The translations under genes and the position numbers were made by a program. This document shows positions 1 to 9,013 of a stretch of 64,000 nucleotides of DNA, piece after piece. Under the pieces are notes generated by a model. That model had not been told where the DNA came from, ran no database searches, and worked only from the letters and a program-made list of their open reading frames with translations. Source of the DNA: Methanolobus tindarius DSM 2278 (lineage in GTDB: Archaea > Halobacteriota > Methanosarcinia > Methanosarcinales > Methanosarcinaceae); the NCBI RefSeq assembly GCF_000504205.1, contig NZ_AZAJ01000001.1:904879-968878 (forward strand). The letters are read 5' to 3'. Position 1 is the stretch's first letter; every line of letters starts with the position of its first letter.

Positions 1-1
1 C

Positions 2-505
2 CGTTTAAGCATAGGCATTGAAAGCGGTAATGAAAAAATACGTCAGGAAGTGCTAAATAGAAAAGTTTCAAATGAAAAGATAAAAAAAGCCACATCTATT
101 CTAAACGATTTGGATATAAAATACGGTACAAATAATATGATCGGACTTCCTGGAGAAACAAGGGAAGATATATTTGATACCATCAAACTAAATCGTGAGT
201 GTGAAACTAAAGATTTGAATATTTTTATATTCACACCTTTCAGAGGAACAAAATTGCATGAGGTTTGTGTTGAGGAAGGCTATATTCAAAAAGATCACAT
301 TACACAGGAACACTCAATGATGTCATCTCTGGAAATGCCACAGATCAGCAGTGAAGAACTGTATGGAATATTAAGAACATTCCCGTTATATGTTAAAATG
401 CCAGAGGAAAAGTGGCCATTAATTGAAAGAGCTGAAAAGTTTGATGAAGAAGGAAACAAAGTATATGAAGAGCTGTCAGAGATATACAGAGAACAATACA
501 TGTAA
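2..505 (+). CDS. Radical SAM protein, C-terminal part (5' end outside window)
   Basis: The open frame runs in from the left edge. Visible sequence starts with RLSIGIESGNE, the strand/loop typical of B12-binding radical SAM proteins, followed by NMIGLPGET, another hallmark near the end of the radical SAM barrel. The CxxxCxxC cluster motif must lie upstream of the window, so the exact reaction cannot be named. In this position, beside sugar-modifying genes, a role in surface glycan or lipid modification is possible but only inferred. The gene is convergent with the aldolase operon and ends just before a shared hairpin terminator. Confidence 0.8.
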   Translation, partial: RLSIGIESGNEKIRQEVLNRKVSNEKIKKATSILNDLDIKYGTNNMIGLPGETREDIFDTIKLNRECETKDLNIFIFTPFRGTKLHEVCVEEGYIQKDHITQEHSMMSSLEMPQISSEELYGILRTFPLYVKMPEEKWPLIERAEKFDEEGNKVYEELSEIYREQYM

Positions 506-520
506 TAAATGAAAAAGTAG

Positions 521-549
521 AAATCCAAAACAATAATGTTTTTGGATTT
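521..549. terminator. Bidirectional hairpin terminator
   Basis: AAATCCAAAA and TTTTGGATTT form a perfect 10-bp stem around an 8-9 base loop. It lies between two convergent stop codons and is flanked by T-rich sequence in both directions, so it can end both the radical SAM transcript and the aldolase operon. Confidence 0.7.
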
Positions 550-555
550 ACTTTT

Positions 556-1338
556 TTATTTCTTGATTTTTGCCAAATCACGTAAACAGGTTTCAGCTAA
601 AAATAATGAATCAAGACTGTAAGCTACAAAACGATAACCTTCGTCGATTTTTCCATTTAACTGAGAAAGTTCCGGTGGAACTACATGGAATCCTGAAATA
701 ATACCCATTTTTTTAGCCGCTTTTTTTACGGTTTCAAGTGCTTCATGAACCTCTGGCTCATTAAATTCACCTGGCATTCCAAGAGAACCGGACAAATCAT
801 AAGGTCCAATGATAAATCCATCAACACCCTCGGTTTGCAGAATTTCTTCAATATTGCGTACAGCTTCGATGTGTTCTATCTGAACTATAACAATGCTCTC
901 CTGCTCAACCCAAGATTTATAGTTCTCAAAATCAACCCCATACCCCTGAGCTCTGGCGAGTCCAACACCACGTGTGCCTACAGGAGGGTACTTTACAGCT
1001 TTTACAGCCGCCTCTGCATCTTCAGCAGAATTAACCATTGGTACAATTACACCATGAGAACCAGCATCCATAACACGTTTGATGAGATTAGGATCATTGC
1101 TACCGACCCTTACAAGAGGAACGCATCCGGACAATTCGATCACCTGAATTAACTGTTGTGCTTCAGTTAATGTGATAGCACTGTGTTCCATATCAACTGT
1201 CAGCCAGTCAAATCCACTTTGAGCCATAATCTCTGCAATTGCAGGATGACCAACTGTAATCCATGAGCCAATTGTAAGGATATTATTCTTTAACTTTTGT
1301 TTTAAACTCATATTATCAGTTTTAGCTGGAATCATCAT
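556..1338 (-). CDS. HpcH/HpaI-family aldolase
   Basis: A metal-dependent class II aldolase of the HpcH/HpaI (2-dehydro-3-deoxy-glucarate / 4-hydroxy-2-oxo acid) family, which cleaves 2-keto-4-hydroxy acids to pyruvate plus an aldehyde. Visible family features are DMEHS near residue 30, the VRVG substrate-arginine loop, the GTRG loop, QIEH with the metal-binding Glu and IGPYDLS with the metal-binding Asp. The start at 1338 is chosen because GGAG sits 7 bases upstream; an upstream in-frame ATG at 1374 lacks this. It overlaps the upstream epimerase stop by 17 bases, so the two are translationally coupled. Its partners are a sugar epimerase and a 2-hydroxyacid dehydrogenase, suggesting turnover or synthesis of a keto-deoxy sugar acid (inference). 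Confidence 0.85.
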   Translation of the reverse strand: MMIPAKTDNMSLKQKLKNNILTIGSWITVGHPAIAEIMAQSGFDWLTVDMEHSAITLTEAQQLIQVIELSGCVPLVRVGSNDPNLIKRVMDAGSHGVIVPMVNSAEDAEAAVKAVKYPPVGTRGVGLARAQGYGVDFENYKSWVEQESIVIVQIEHIEAVRNIEEILQTEGVDGFIIGPYDLSGSLGMPGEFNEPEVHEALETVKKAAKKMGIISGFHVVPPELSQLNGKIDEGYRFVAYSLDSLFLAETCLRDLAKIKK

Positions 1339-2230
1339 TTTCAATCTCCATTTGTACTTCTTTAAGACAGTCAAGAATTCCCTCGTTAATATCTATATAC
1401 GTACTAAGATTAATTCTAAGAGGAATATCTGGTTCAAAAGAATATGGTGTTATTTTATAATGACTGTTTTTCTCTTTGTTTTCAAATACAATTTTGATGT
1501 CACGACCAAGAATTTCCTGTATCATATTAAAGAATTCTTTGTGAGACATCCTCTGATGACCTGTTATTAATGCTGCCTTGTTTCTAAAATCCTCATTCAA
1601 AGCAATGTTAACTGTTTCCCGAGCAGCATCAGCTATATGTATGTACTCTCGCAAAGAATCAGGAGAGCCATAATAAGTGTATTCTTTGTTTAGTAATAAA
1701 TTTTTGAGAACACCATATAGAAAGTTCCAATCGTTTGCTTCTCTGCCATAAAGACTTCCATATCGAATTATGCTGAAATCAAGATCAAACTCACGGGAAT
1801 AAGTTTTACAAAGGGATTCTCCTGTTTGTTTCGATATACGATAAAATGTACCCCAGTTGCCACCTACATAAACAGAACTTGCAAAAACAAATCTATCAAC
1901 CTTATGTTCTCTTGCAGCTTCGAGACAATTAACAGTACCTATCACATTTACTTCCATTGTTTCAACAGGATATTGTAATGCATCCTCAATATTTGCAATT
2001 GCCGCAGTATGGAAAACCATATCGCACCCTTCCATTGCAATGTTTAGTTTGGTTTTGTCGAGAATATTACCTTCTACAAATGTAATTTTACCGTTGGTGT
2101 TCATTTCATCAATAATAGATGATCTTGCGATATCAAAAACAATAGTTTCAATTCCCCTGTTTGATAATTCTCTTACAATATGATGACCCAGAAAACCGTT
2201 CCCACCTGTAACTAATGCTTTTTTCATCAT
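1322..2230 (-). CDS. NAD-dependent sugar epimerase/dehydratase (extended SDR)
   Basis: An extended short-chain dehydrogenase. The N-terminus holds the nucleotide-binding GGNGFLG loop, an ASSVY stretch supplies the catalytic Ser, and YRISK is the catalytic YxxxK. Length of about 300 residues fits NDP-sugar epimerases and dehydratases of the GalE/RmlB type. The substrate cannot be read from sequence. It is the middle gene of a three-gene operon: its start overlaps the upstream dehydrogenase stop by four bases (ATGA) and its end overlaps the aldolase start. Two adjacent ATG codons are possible starts. Confidence 0.85.
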   Translation of the reverse strand: MMKKALVTGGNGFLGHHIVRELSNRGIETIVFDIARSSIIDEMNTNGKITFVEGNILDKTKLNIAMEGCDMVFHTAAIANIEDALQYPVETMEVNVIGTVNCLEAAREHKVDRFVFASSVYVGGNWGTFYRISKQTGESLCKTYSREFDLDFSIIRYGSLYGREANDWNFLYGVLKNLLLNKEYTYYGSPDSLREYIHIADAARETVNIALNEDFRNKAALITGHQRMSHKEFFNMIQEILGRDIKIVFENKEKNSHYKITPYSFEPDIPLRINLSTYIDINEGILDCLKEVQMEIENDDSS

Positions 2231-3150
2231 AAATCCCTCAATTTAGCAAGTAAATTATTAATTGCTTCTTTTTCCATTTGTTGCCTGGATTCTATGGTAT
2301 TAGAAGCAACATGTGGTGTCGCTACTACCTGTGGAAAATCTAAAAGTTTTCCACTATATGGCTCAACTGGAAATACATCTAAACCTGCTCCCCAGACAAC
2401 CCCACTTTCAATTGCTTTTGCTAATGCGTTTTCATCCACAAGTGAACCACGTGAAGTATTTATAAGAACCATTCCCGATTTACATACATTCAATTCATTA
2501 GAACCTATCAAAGGTTTTCCATCTGATTGGGGAGGTACATGTAAAGTAATAATATCCGCCTTTTTCAAAACATAATCAAGAGAATCTACACGTTTCCAGT
2601 TTGAAATAAAATTTACAGGTAAAAAGGGGTCATAAAACAGAATATTACAGCCTAGCATTTCAAACATTTCAGCAACCCTTCTACCGACTCTTCCAAGACC
2701 AATTACCCCTACAGTTTTACCTGCCAGCAATAAACCGGATTCGATCGTAAAATTATTATCTCGCATATTCTCATTATACGTTGCAATTCTTTTAATGACA
2801 GCAAATGTTAATGCAAGAGTATGTTCTGCAACTGCCAATGCTGGTGCTTCTGGAGTATTTAGAATGGATATACCTTGTTTTTTGGCAGCTTCCTGATCAA
2901 TACTGTCAACTCCCACACCTACACGAGATATTACACGTAATTTGGGAGATGATTCTAAAACTTTGGAACTAAATTTTTCAGTTCCAGCAATAACTCCATC
3001 GAAATCTTCTAGAATATGACATAACTCATCTTCACCAAGGCGCTTTCCAGATGTATTTATATATTTAACTTCGCCATGATTTTTAAGTAATTCCGATAAC
3101 AAATCAATCGACGAAAAAGAACGAATTGTAATTGCAATTTTTGCATACAC
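2227..3150 (-). CDS. D-isomer-specific 2-hydroxyacid dehydrogenase
   Basis: A two-domain NAD-dependent dehydrogenase of the phosphoglycerate dehydrogenase family, without the C-terminal ACT or ASB domains of SerA. The Rossmann motif GLGRVGRR, the catalytic Arg in NTSRGSL, the Glu in DVFPVEP and the His in ATPHVAS are all present. It probably oxidises or reduces a 2-hydroxy/2-keto acid. It is the first gene of the operon with the epimerase and the HpcH-type aldolase, so it may handle a sugar-acid intermediate rather than 3-phosphoglycerate (inference). Confidence 0.85.
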   Translation of the reverse strand: MYAKIAITIRSFSSIDLLSELLKNHGEVKYINTSGKRLGEDELCHILEDFDGVIAGTEKFSSKVLESSPKLRVISRVGVGVDSIDQEAAKKQGISILNTPEAPALAVAEHTLALTFAVIKRIATYNENMRDNNFTIESGLLLAGKTVGVIGLGRVGRRVAEMFEMLGCNILFYDPFLPVNFISNWKRVDSLDYVLKKADIITLHVPPQSDGKPLIGSNELNVCKSGMVLINTSRGSLVDENALAKAIESGVVWGAGLDVFPVEPYSGKLLDFPQVVATPHVASNTIESRQQMEKEAINNLLAKLRDL

Positions 3151-3265
3151 TGTATACCAGACCTCATTAAAAGAGAAAATTTTTGATTAATTTAATGTTG
3201 TAGTCATATAAAAATACGTGGTTCAAATATTCGTTATAGAAATTATTAGATAAAATCAAAACGAA

Positions 3266-3275
3266 CTTTATATAA
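3266..3275 (+). promoter_or_regulatory. Probable TATA box of the glycan island
   Basis: CTTTATATAA lies about 50 bases before the pseB start in an AT-rich divergent spacer. The spacing predicts a transcript start near 3297-3302 with a short leader. Confidence 0.5.
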
Positions 3276-3326
3276 TAAAATAATCATATAACCAGCAAAT
3301 ATCTATAACCTTGAGTTGGTAGACAC

Positions 3327-4310
3327 ATGCAAAATACAATTGATGGATCATTATTTGACGGGAAAAACATCCTTCTTACTGGTGGAACAGGCTCTTTTGG
3401 GAAAAAATTTACAGAAATAATTCTAAAAGAACATAATCCCAGTAGTTTAAGAATATATTCAAGAGGAGAATATAATCAATACAAAATGCAGCAAGAGTTT
3501 AATGACAGCAGACTTCGTTTTCTGATTGGAGATGTCAGAGACAGAGAAAGACTTTATCGTGCAATGAATGGTGTCGATATTGTTGTACATGCCGCTGCAT
3601 TAAAACAGGTACCTGCCTGTGAATATAATCCAATTGAAGCAATTAAAACAAATATAGATGGTTCTGTAAATGTCATTGATGCTGCAATTGACAATTCAGT
3701 AGAAAGGGTAATGGCAATTAGTACAGATAAAGCAGTTCATCCAGTTAATCTCTATGGTGCAACAAAAATGGTTGCTGAGAAATTATTCATTCAGGGAAAC
3801 ACCTACACTGGTAAGGGGAGAACAAAATTTAGCTGTGTCAGATATGGAAATGTAATTGGAAGCCGCGGGAGTGTAATACCTTTATTCAAGGAGCAGAAAA
3901 AAGAGGGTACTCTCACAATAACCGATGATAGAATGACACGCTTTTGGCTTACCCTTGATCAGGGAGTACATTTCGTACTTAATTGTATTCAAAGGATGGA
4001 AGGGGGAGAGGTATTTGTCCCAAAAATACCAAGCATGAAAATAACTGATCTTGCAGAAGCTATTGCCCCTGAATCTAAAAAGGAGTTTACAGGAATCAGG
4101 CCAGGGGAAAAATTGCATGAGATAATGATCACAGAAGATGAATCCAGACATGCTAAAGAATTCTCTGATTATTTCATAATTGAACCTGAGTTCTCATTCT
4201 GGAAAAAGCAATCTTCAAATTCAGGAAAAAGTTTGCCAGACAACTATCGCTATTCCAGTGACATTAATGATGAATGGCTTACTAAAGATGATTTTGAAAA
4301 AATGTTATGA
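3327..4310 (+). CDS. pseB: UDP-GlcNAc 4,6-dehydratase (inverting), PseB-like
   Basis: First enzyme of pseudaminic acid synthesis: it removes water from UDP-GlcNAc and inverts C5 to give a UDP-4-keto-6-deoxy sugar. Visible are the TGGTGSFG nucleotide loop near residue 18, the HAAALKQVP strand, STDKAV with the Asp/Lys characteristic of inverting dehydratases, YGATK as YxxxK, and FGNVIGSRGS-like and GIRPGEKLHE signatures. Length of 327 residues fits PseB/FlaA1. It leads a plus-strand run of nonulosonic acid genes. A weak GGT ribosome site precedes the ATG. Confidence 0.9.
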   Translation: MQNTIDGSLFDGKNILLTGGTGSFGKKFTEIILKEHNPSSLRIYSRGEYNQYKMQQEFNDSRLRFLIGDVRDRERLYRAMNGVDIVVHAAALKQVPACEYNPIEAIKTNIDGSVNVIDAAIDNSVERVMAISTDKAVHPVNLYGATKMVAEKLFIQGNTYTGKGRTKFSCVRYGNVIGSRGSVIPLFKEQKKEGTLTITDDRMTRFWLTLDQGVHFVLNCIQRMEGGEVFVPKIPSMKITDLAEAIAPESKKEFTGIRPGEKLHEIMITEDESRHAKEFSDYFIIEPEFSFWKKQSSNSGKSLPDNYRYSSDINDEWLTKDDFEKML

Positions 4311-4316
4311 TAAACA

Positions 4317-4718
4317 ATGTTATATCATAAATTAACTCGACTCAAACATAAAAGAGATGATGGATGGCTTTCTGAAGTCATCTCAATGAACTATGATGAT
4401 GAGCCTTTCAACTGCATACATAGCTATGTGGTATCAATTGAACCAATGAGGACAAGGGCAAACCATTACCATAAAAAGAAAGAAGAGTGGATTGCGCTGG
4501 CAGCCGGAAAACTAAAATTATCATTAAAAAATGTTGTTTCCGGTAAATTTGAAGAAATTATAATGGATTCAGAATCCGACACTTATGAAGTGATTCACAT
4601 ACCACCTTTTGTCGCTCATGCTGTTACTAATATGTCTGACAAAGAGGCAAGTTTGATAGTTTTCAGTAAAAATACTGAAGACAAAGAAGATACTATCCAG
4701 TACGAGGTTATATCATGA
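4317..4718 (+). CDS. Cupin-fold sugar-modifying protein (CapF C-terminal/WxcM type)
   Basis: A 133-residue single cupin domain. NHYHKKKEEW supplies the first cupin histidines and Glu, and IPPFVAHAVTN supplies the second cupin box, a pattern seen in CapF C-terminal domains and in sugar 3,4-ketoisomerases. It follows pseB by 6 bases and overlaps pseC by 4, so it is in the operon and probably acts on the 4-keto sugar made by PseB, possibly as an isomerase, epimerase or stabiliser. The reaction is not established by sequence alone. Canonical Pse pathways have no such enzyme. Confidence 0.7.
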   Translation: MLYHKLTRLKHKRDDGWLSEVISMNYDDEPFNCIHSYVVSIEPMRTRANHYHKKKEEWIALAAGKLKLSLKNVVSGKFEEIIMDSESDTYEVIHIPPFVAHAVTNMSDKEASLIVFSKNTEDKEDTIQYEVIS

Positions 4719-5848
4719 TTCCTTATGGACATCAAACAATCGATGACGAAGATATTGATGAAGTTGTTAAGGTCCTGAAAAGTGATTGGTTGACCACTGG
4801 ACCGAAAATAAAAGAGTTTGAAAATGCTCTTTGCAAGTACATCGGGTGCAACCATGCAATAGCTATGAATAGTGGTACCAGTGCACTGGATGTTGCTGTG
4901 GCATCTCTGAACTTACCCAAAGGATCAGAAGTCATTACTACTCCATTTACATTTGCAGCTACTAGCAATGCGCTTCTTTATAATGGGATAATGCCTGTTT
5001 TTGCAGATATTAAAGAAGGAACAAGAAATATCGATCCTGAGGATATCAAACGAAAGATCACTGAAAAAACAAAAGCAATTTTGTATGTAGATTATGCAGG
5101 TCATCCTTGTGAAATTGAAGAAATAAGACAAATAGCAATAGAACATGATCTTTTAATGATAGAAGATGCCTGCCATTCACTTGGAGCTAGTTATCATGGA
5201 GAAAAAGTGGGTACACTTGCAGATCTTACTATTTTTAGCTTCCATCCGGTAAAACCCATAACAACGGGTGAAGGTGGAGCTGTTGCCACCAACAACCAAG
5301 AACTCGCAAAAAGAATCAGGATGTTGCATAGTCATGGCATTGATAAAGATGCTGCATCTCGCTATGGCCCGGATGCTGGCTGGGCTTATGACATGAAATT
5401 GCTAGGTCGTAACTATCGCATGACTGATATTCAGGCTGCACTTGGAATATCACAACTGAAGAAACTTGATTATTTCATACAGGAAAGAAACAAAATCGCT
5501 TCACAATATAACCAACTCTTTGAAGAATATGATCTGATAAGTACCCCTCATACTGAAAAAGAAATCACCCATGGATGGCATATATATACTGTTCTGTTGA
5601 ATGAAACAATAAACCGGAATCAATTCTTTAAATCTATGCGGAAAATGAACATTGGAGTGAATCTCCATTATATACCTGTATACAGGCATAGTTATTATAC
5701 AGAGAACTTTAACTTTGACAAAAGTGATTATCCGGTTACAGAAGATGTGTTCAAGCGTATAATAACACTTCCAATATTCCCTGCAATGACAACTGAGAAC
5801 GTAAATTACGTCGTTTCTACCATATCAAACCTAATTGATCATCAATAG
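4715..5848 (+). CDS. pseC: UDP-4-keto-sugar aminotransferase, PseC-like (DegT/DnrJ/EryC1 family)
   Basis: A PLP-dependent aminotransferase that adds an amino group to C4 of the PseB product, making UDP-4-amino-4,6-dideoxy-N-acetyl-beta-L-altrosamine. The SxTSALxxA-type phosphate loop (MNSGTSALDVA), the EDACHSLGA strand and the Schiff-base lysine K180 in FHPVKPITTGEGGA match PseC closely. Length of 377 residues is normal. It overlaps the cupin gene by four bases. Confidence 0.9.
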   Translation: MIPYGHQTIDDEDIDEVVKVLKSDWLTTGPKIKEFENALCKYIGCNHAIAMNSGTSALDVAVASLNLPKGSEVITTPFTFAATSNALLYNGIMPVFADIKEGTRNIDPEDIKRKITEKTKAILYVDYAGHPCEIEEIRQIAIEHDLLMIEDACHSLGASYHGEKVGTLADLTIFSFHPVKPITTGEGGAVATNNQELAKRIRMLHSHGIDKDAASRYGPDAGWAYDMKLLGRNYRMTDIQAALGISQLKKLDYFIQERNKIASQYNQLFEEYDLISTPHTEKEITHGWHIYTVLLNETINRNQFFKSMRKMNIGVNLHYIPVYRHSYYTENFNFDKSDYPVTEDVFKRIITLPIFPAMTTENVNYVVSTISNLIDHQ

Positions 5849-5873
5849 AATTCGGTCATCAAGAGCTGTTATA

Positions 5874-6602
5874 ATGAATGTTGTAGGAATAATACAAGCC
5901 AGAACGGGATCTACCAGATTGCCTGGAAAAGTTGTTAAAAGGATAGGCAATCAAACTATTTTAGAAATATTGTTAAGCAGATTAAAGAATGCAACTGTTC
6001 TGGATGAAATAGTCGTTGCTACAACAACCAGAAAAGAAGACGACATTATCGAAGAACTAGCCTTAAAAAATGGTGTTCATGTATTCAGAGGGTCTGAAAG
6101 CAATGTACTGGATAGATATTGCAAGGCTGCAGAAAAGTACAATGCAGATATAGTAGTCAGAATTACTAGCGATAATCCTTTAGTAAGTCTGGAACTCATT
6201 TCGCAACAAGTTGATTATTTGATCAGAGAGAACTGTGACTATATCGGGTCCAAAGGAGTGATATTGGGCACTGGTATTGAAACTTTTAGATTTACGTCAC
6301 TCAAAGAAGCATGGAATAATGCAAGTAATGAATATGAGCTGGAACACGTTACTCCTTATTTATATGAACACGACAAACGGATTAAGATAGAATATATTAG
6401 TCCACTCAAAATACTTGAAAGAAACGATATGAGGCTGACTATAGACACTCAAGAAGATTTTGACCTTTATCTTCAGTTAGAGAAAGCTTTTGGAGACCTG
6501 ACGACAACAAGCCTAAATGCGATAATTGAGTATTTAGACAAAAATGAAAATGTTAGACTTTTAAATCAGGATGTCCTACAAAAAAATTATCGTGATATTT
6601 AA
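5874..6602 (+). CDS. pseF: Nonulosonic acid cytidylyltransferase, PseF/SpsF-like
   Basis: A nucleotidyltransferase of the SpsF/PseF type that would activate the nonulosonic acid with CTP. The N-terminus GIIQARTGSTRLPGK is the nucleotide-binding signature, and VVRITSDNPLVS carries the metal-binding Asp. The start at 5874 (MNVVGI) is chosen because the family begins immediately before the GIIQAR strand; an in-frame ATG at 5835 lies inside pseC and would add an unrelated tail. Length of 242 residues fits the family. Confidence 0.8.
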   Translation: MNVVGIIQARTGSTRLPGKVVKRIGNQTILEILLSRLKNATVLDEIVVATTTRKEDDIIEELALKNGVHVFRGSESNVLDRYCKAAEKYNADIVVRITSDNPLVSLELISQQVDYLIRENCDYIGSKGVILGTGIETFRFTSLKEAWNNASNEYELEHVTPYLYEHDKRIKIEYISPLKILERNDMRLTIDTQEDFDLYLQLEKAFGDLTTTSLNAIIEYLDKNENVRLLNQDVLQKNYRDI

Positions 6603-6649
6603 GAACTGGATTGACAAGGCATTAAATACCTGATGATGGCGGAAAAATA

Positions 6650-7534
6650 ATGCTCTCGAAATTAACACTTGGAACTGCACAATTGGGTTTGAACTATGGA
6701 ATTAATAATAAGCTGGGAAAACCACAAAAAGAGCAGGCATTGTCAATACTTGAATATGCATACTCTAACGGTATAACTTCTTTTGATACTGCAAGTGCCT
6801 ATGGGGATAGTGAAGTTATAATTGGGGAGTTTATTGCAAACAAAGACCGTTCTAAATGCTATATTACATCTAAATTAGAACCATTATTCAAAAATAAAGT
6901 GGAAGATACTAATCTAGAAGAGGAAATATTCAAAAAAATAGAAATTTCCCTTAGTAATTTGAAATCCGAGTATATTGATAATTACCTAATTCATGACTTC
7001 AAAGATATCAATCACTATACCGAGTTAGTTCCTATACTCACAAAAGCCAAAGAGAAAGGGTTGATCCGAAACATAGGTGTTTCCGTATATGCCCCATATG
7101 AAGCTGAAACCATACTCACCATGAGAGAGTTTGATGTGATACAGATACCATTAAATATCTTAGATCATAGATTCCTTAAAAATTCTCTTCTTAAAAGATT
7201 GAAGGAAAATGGATTTACTATTTTTACCAGAAGCGCATTTCTGCAGGGACTACTGTTTATGGATGCAAACAAGATTCCTGCGAACTTGCTATCTGCAAAG
7301 GCAAATTTAATAGAAATCAATCGATTTGTTCGCAGTAACAACATCAGCATATCTCAGTTAGCATTAAATTTTGCAATGTCTATTGAAGAAATAGATTCAA
7401 TAATTATAGGTGTTGATTCTGAAGAACAACTGACACAAAATATACAAGATTTTAATATTGCAGGCTGTCTTGATATTGATGCATCCATATTTGAAAGTGA
7501 AGATGAAATCATAATTGACCCAAGAAAATGGTGA
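6650..7534 (+). CDS. Aldo/keto reductase
   Basis: An NADPH-dependent aldo/keto reductase. The catalytic tetrad is visible as Asp and Tyr in FDTASAYG, Lys in ITSKLEP and His in YLIHDF. The closest relatives by context are aldo/keto reductases found in bacterial nonulosonic acid and flagellin-glycosylation clusters. Its substrate here is unknown. It may set the redox state or stereochemistry of the sugar before or after condensation by PseI (inference). Confidence 0.85.
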   Translation: MLSKLTLGTAQLGLNYGINNKLGKPQKEQALSILEYAYSNGITSFDTASAYGDSEVIIGEFIANKDRSKCYITSKLEPLFKNKVEDTNLEEEIFKKIEISLSNLKSEYIDNYLIHDFKDINHYTELVPILTKAKEKGLIRNIGVSVYAPYEAETILTMREFDVIQIPLNILDHRFLKNSLLKRLKENGFTIFTRSAFLQGLLFMDANKIPANLLSAKANLIEINRFVRSNNISISQLALNFAMSIEEIDSIIIGVDSEEQLTQNIQDFNIAGCLDIDASIFESEDEIIIDPRKW

Positions 7535-7540
7535 TTTACT

Positions 7541-8332
7541 GTGTTATTAAAAGATATGTTTAATCTTAAAAATAAAGTAATCCTCATTACAGGAGGAAGC
7601 GGCCATCTGGGGAAAAGCATGTGTGAAGCACTTGCAGAATATGGAGCTACTTTAATAATCGGGAGTAGAGATATTGATAAAAATAAAAAACTTTCAAAGA
7701 AGCTAACTAATGATTTTGGAAATGAAAATTATCCAATATTAATTGATGTTTCAAGCAATGAAAGCATCAATGATTCAGTACAATACATAAATCATAACTA
7801 TGCTAAAATTGATGTCCTTGTAAACAACGCATATTATGGAGCAGGTAAGGATTTAACCTCCATAACTGATGATGAATGGAACATGGGTATTGATGGAAGC
7901 ATTGGCTCTGTTTACAGATGCACAAAAGCAGTTTTGCCTCAAATGCTCTCAAATGGTTACGGAAAAATCATCAATATTTCATCAATGTATGGACTCGTTT
8001 CTCCAGATATATCGATCTATGACACTAATGACTACTATAATCCAGCAAATTATGGAGCAGGAAAGGCAGCAATAATACAGTTTACACGATACATTGCAGG
8101 TGTTTATGGAAAACATGGAATTTGTTCAAACTCAATATCACCAGGTCCTTTTCCAAATTCAATCGTACAAAAAGACAAAATGTTTATCGATAAACTTGAA
8201 GAAAAAGTACCATTAAAGAGAATCGGTCAGCCTGATGACCTGAAAGGTAGTGTTTTATTACTCGCCTCTGATGCTTCAAACTATATAAATGGAACAAATA
8301 TAGTAGTTGATGGTGGATGGACAATATGGTAA
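7541..8332 (+). CDS. Short-chain dehydrogenase/reductase (PtmA-like context)
   Basis: A classical SDR with the nucleotide loop TGGSGHLGK, the NNAYYG stretch, the catalytic Ser in ISSMYG and YGAGK as YxxxK. The GTG start at 7541 is supported by GGTGA five bases upstream; ATG at 7556 is the alternative. A related SDR (PtmA) occurs in Campylobacter flagellin glycosylation loci, but the substrate is not proven. It follows the aldo/keto reductase by six bases, so the two reductases are probably made together. Confidence 0.8.
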   Translation: MLLKDMFNLKNKVILITGGSGHLGKSMCEALAEYGATLIIGSRDIDKNKKLSKKLTNDFGNENYPILIDVSSNESINDSVQYINHNYAKIDVLVNNAYYGAGKDLTSITDDEWNMGIDGSIGSVYRCTKAVLPQMLSNGYGKIINISSMYGLVSPDISIYDTNDYYNPANYGAGKAAIIQFTRYIAGVYGKHGICSNSISPGPFPNSIVQKDKMFIDKLEEKVPLKRIGQPDDLKGSVLLLASDASNYINGTNIVVDGGWTIW

Positions 8333-8400
8333 GTTTTTAGAGCATAGTAAAGCATTGAAAAATAACCCATTTTTAAAGACCATATCAAAATTAGAGTTTA

Positions 8401-8410
8401 GACTTATAAT
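8401..8410 (+). promoter_or_regulatory. Possible internal promoter before pseH
   Basis: GACTTATAAT lies in the longest spacer of the glycan island (132 bases), about 55 bases before the pseH start. It could restart transcription for pseH, pseI and the genes beyond. Confidence 0.35.
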
Positions 8411-8464
8411 AATCTGATTGGAAATATCCATGAATTAATGCTCATTTAGTGGGAGAAATCTTAA

Positions 8465-9013
8465 ATGGATGATTTAAAGAATGATTTTACATTTGACGAT
8501 ATACTTGTTACCAATTTTGTAAATGTTTCAAGTGAAGAGAAAGAGATGATAAGAACATTTCGAAACCATGACACGATAAAAAAATGGATGTATAACGACA
8601 AAGACATAACTAGGGAAGAACACTTTAATTTCATTAAAATGCTTAAACATGATAATCACAATAATTATTGGATTGTGAAAAAAGGAGTGCAATACATAGG
8701 TGTTATCTCATTAAAAGGCATAAACAGAAGACATAAGAATGCCTATATAGGGATTTATACAAATCCATATACTGAGATTAAAGGGAAAGGGAGTTTACTA
8801 ATCCAATGTATTAAAAAAATAGCTTTTGATATCTCGAACCTTCATACACTTAAGCTCGAAGTGATGTGTGATAATCAGCGTGCGATTTCATTTTATCAAA
8901 GAGCTGGGTTTACAGAAGAAGGCAGGTTAAAAGAATTTGTTTTTAAAAATAACAAGTGGTATGATATGATAATAATGGGAATAATAAATGGGGAAGTCAT
9001 AAGTGCAAATTAA
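8465..9013 (+). CDS. pseH: GNAT N-acetyltransferase, PseH-like
   Basis: A GNAT-fold acetyltransferase of 182 residues that would acetylate the 4-amino group produced by PseC. Visible are the substrate-side stretch IRTFRNHDTIKKWMYN, the YIGVISLKGI core strand, a weak acetyl-CoA loop around GKGKGSLL, and NQRAISFYQRAGF, the classical C-terminal GNAT motif. GGGAG lies 10 bases upstream of the ATG. It overlaps pseI by 11 bases. Confidence 0.85.
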   Translation: MDDLKNDFTFDDILVTNFVNVSSEEKEMIRTFRNHDTIKKWMYNDKDITREEHFNFIKMLKHDNHNNYWIVKKGVQYIGVISLKGINRRHKNAYIGIYTNPYTEIKGKGSLLIQCIKKIAFDISNLHTLKLEVMCDNQRAISFYQRAGFTEEGRLKEFVFKNNKWYDMIIMGIINGEVISAN

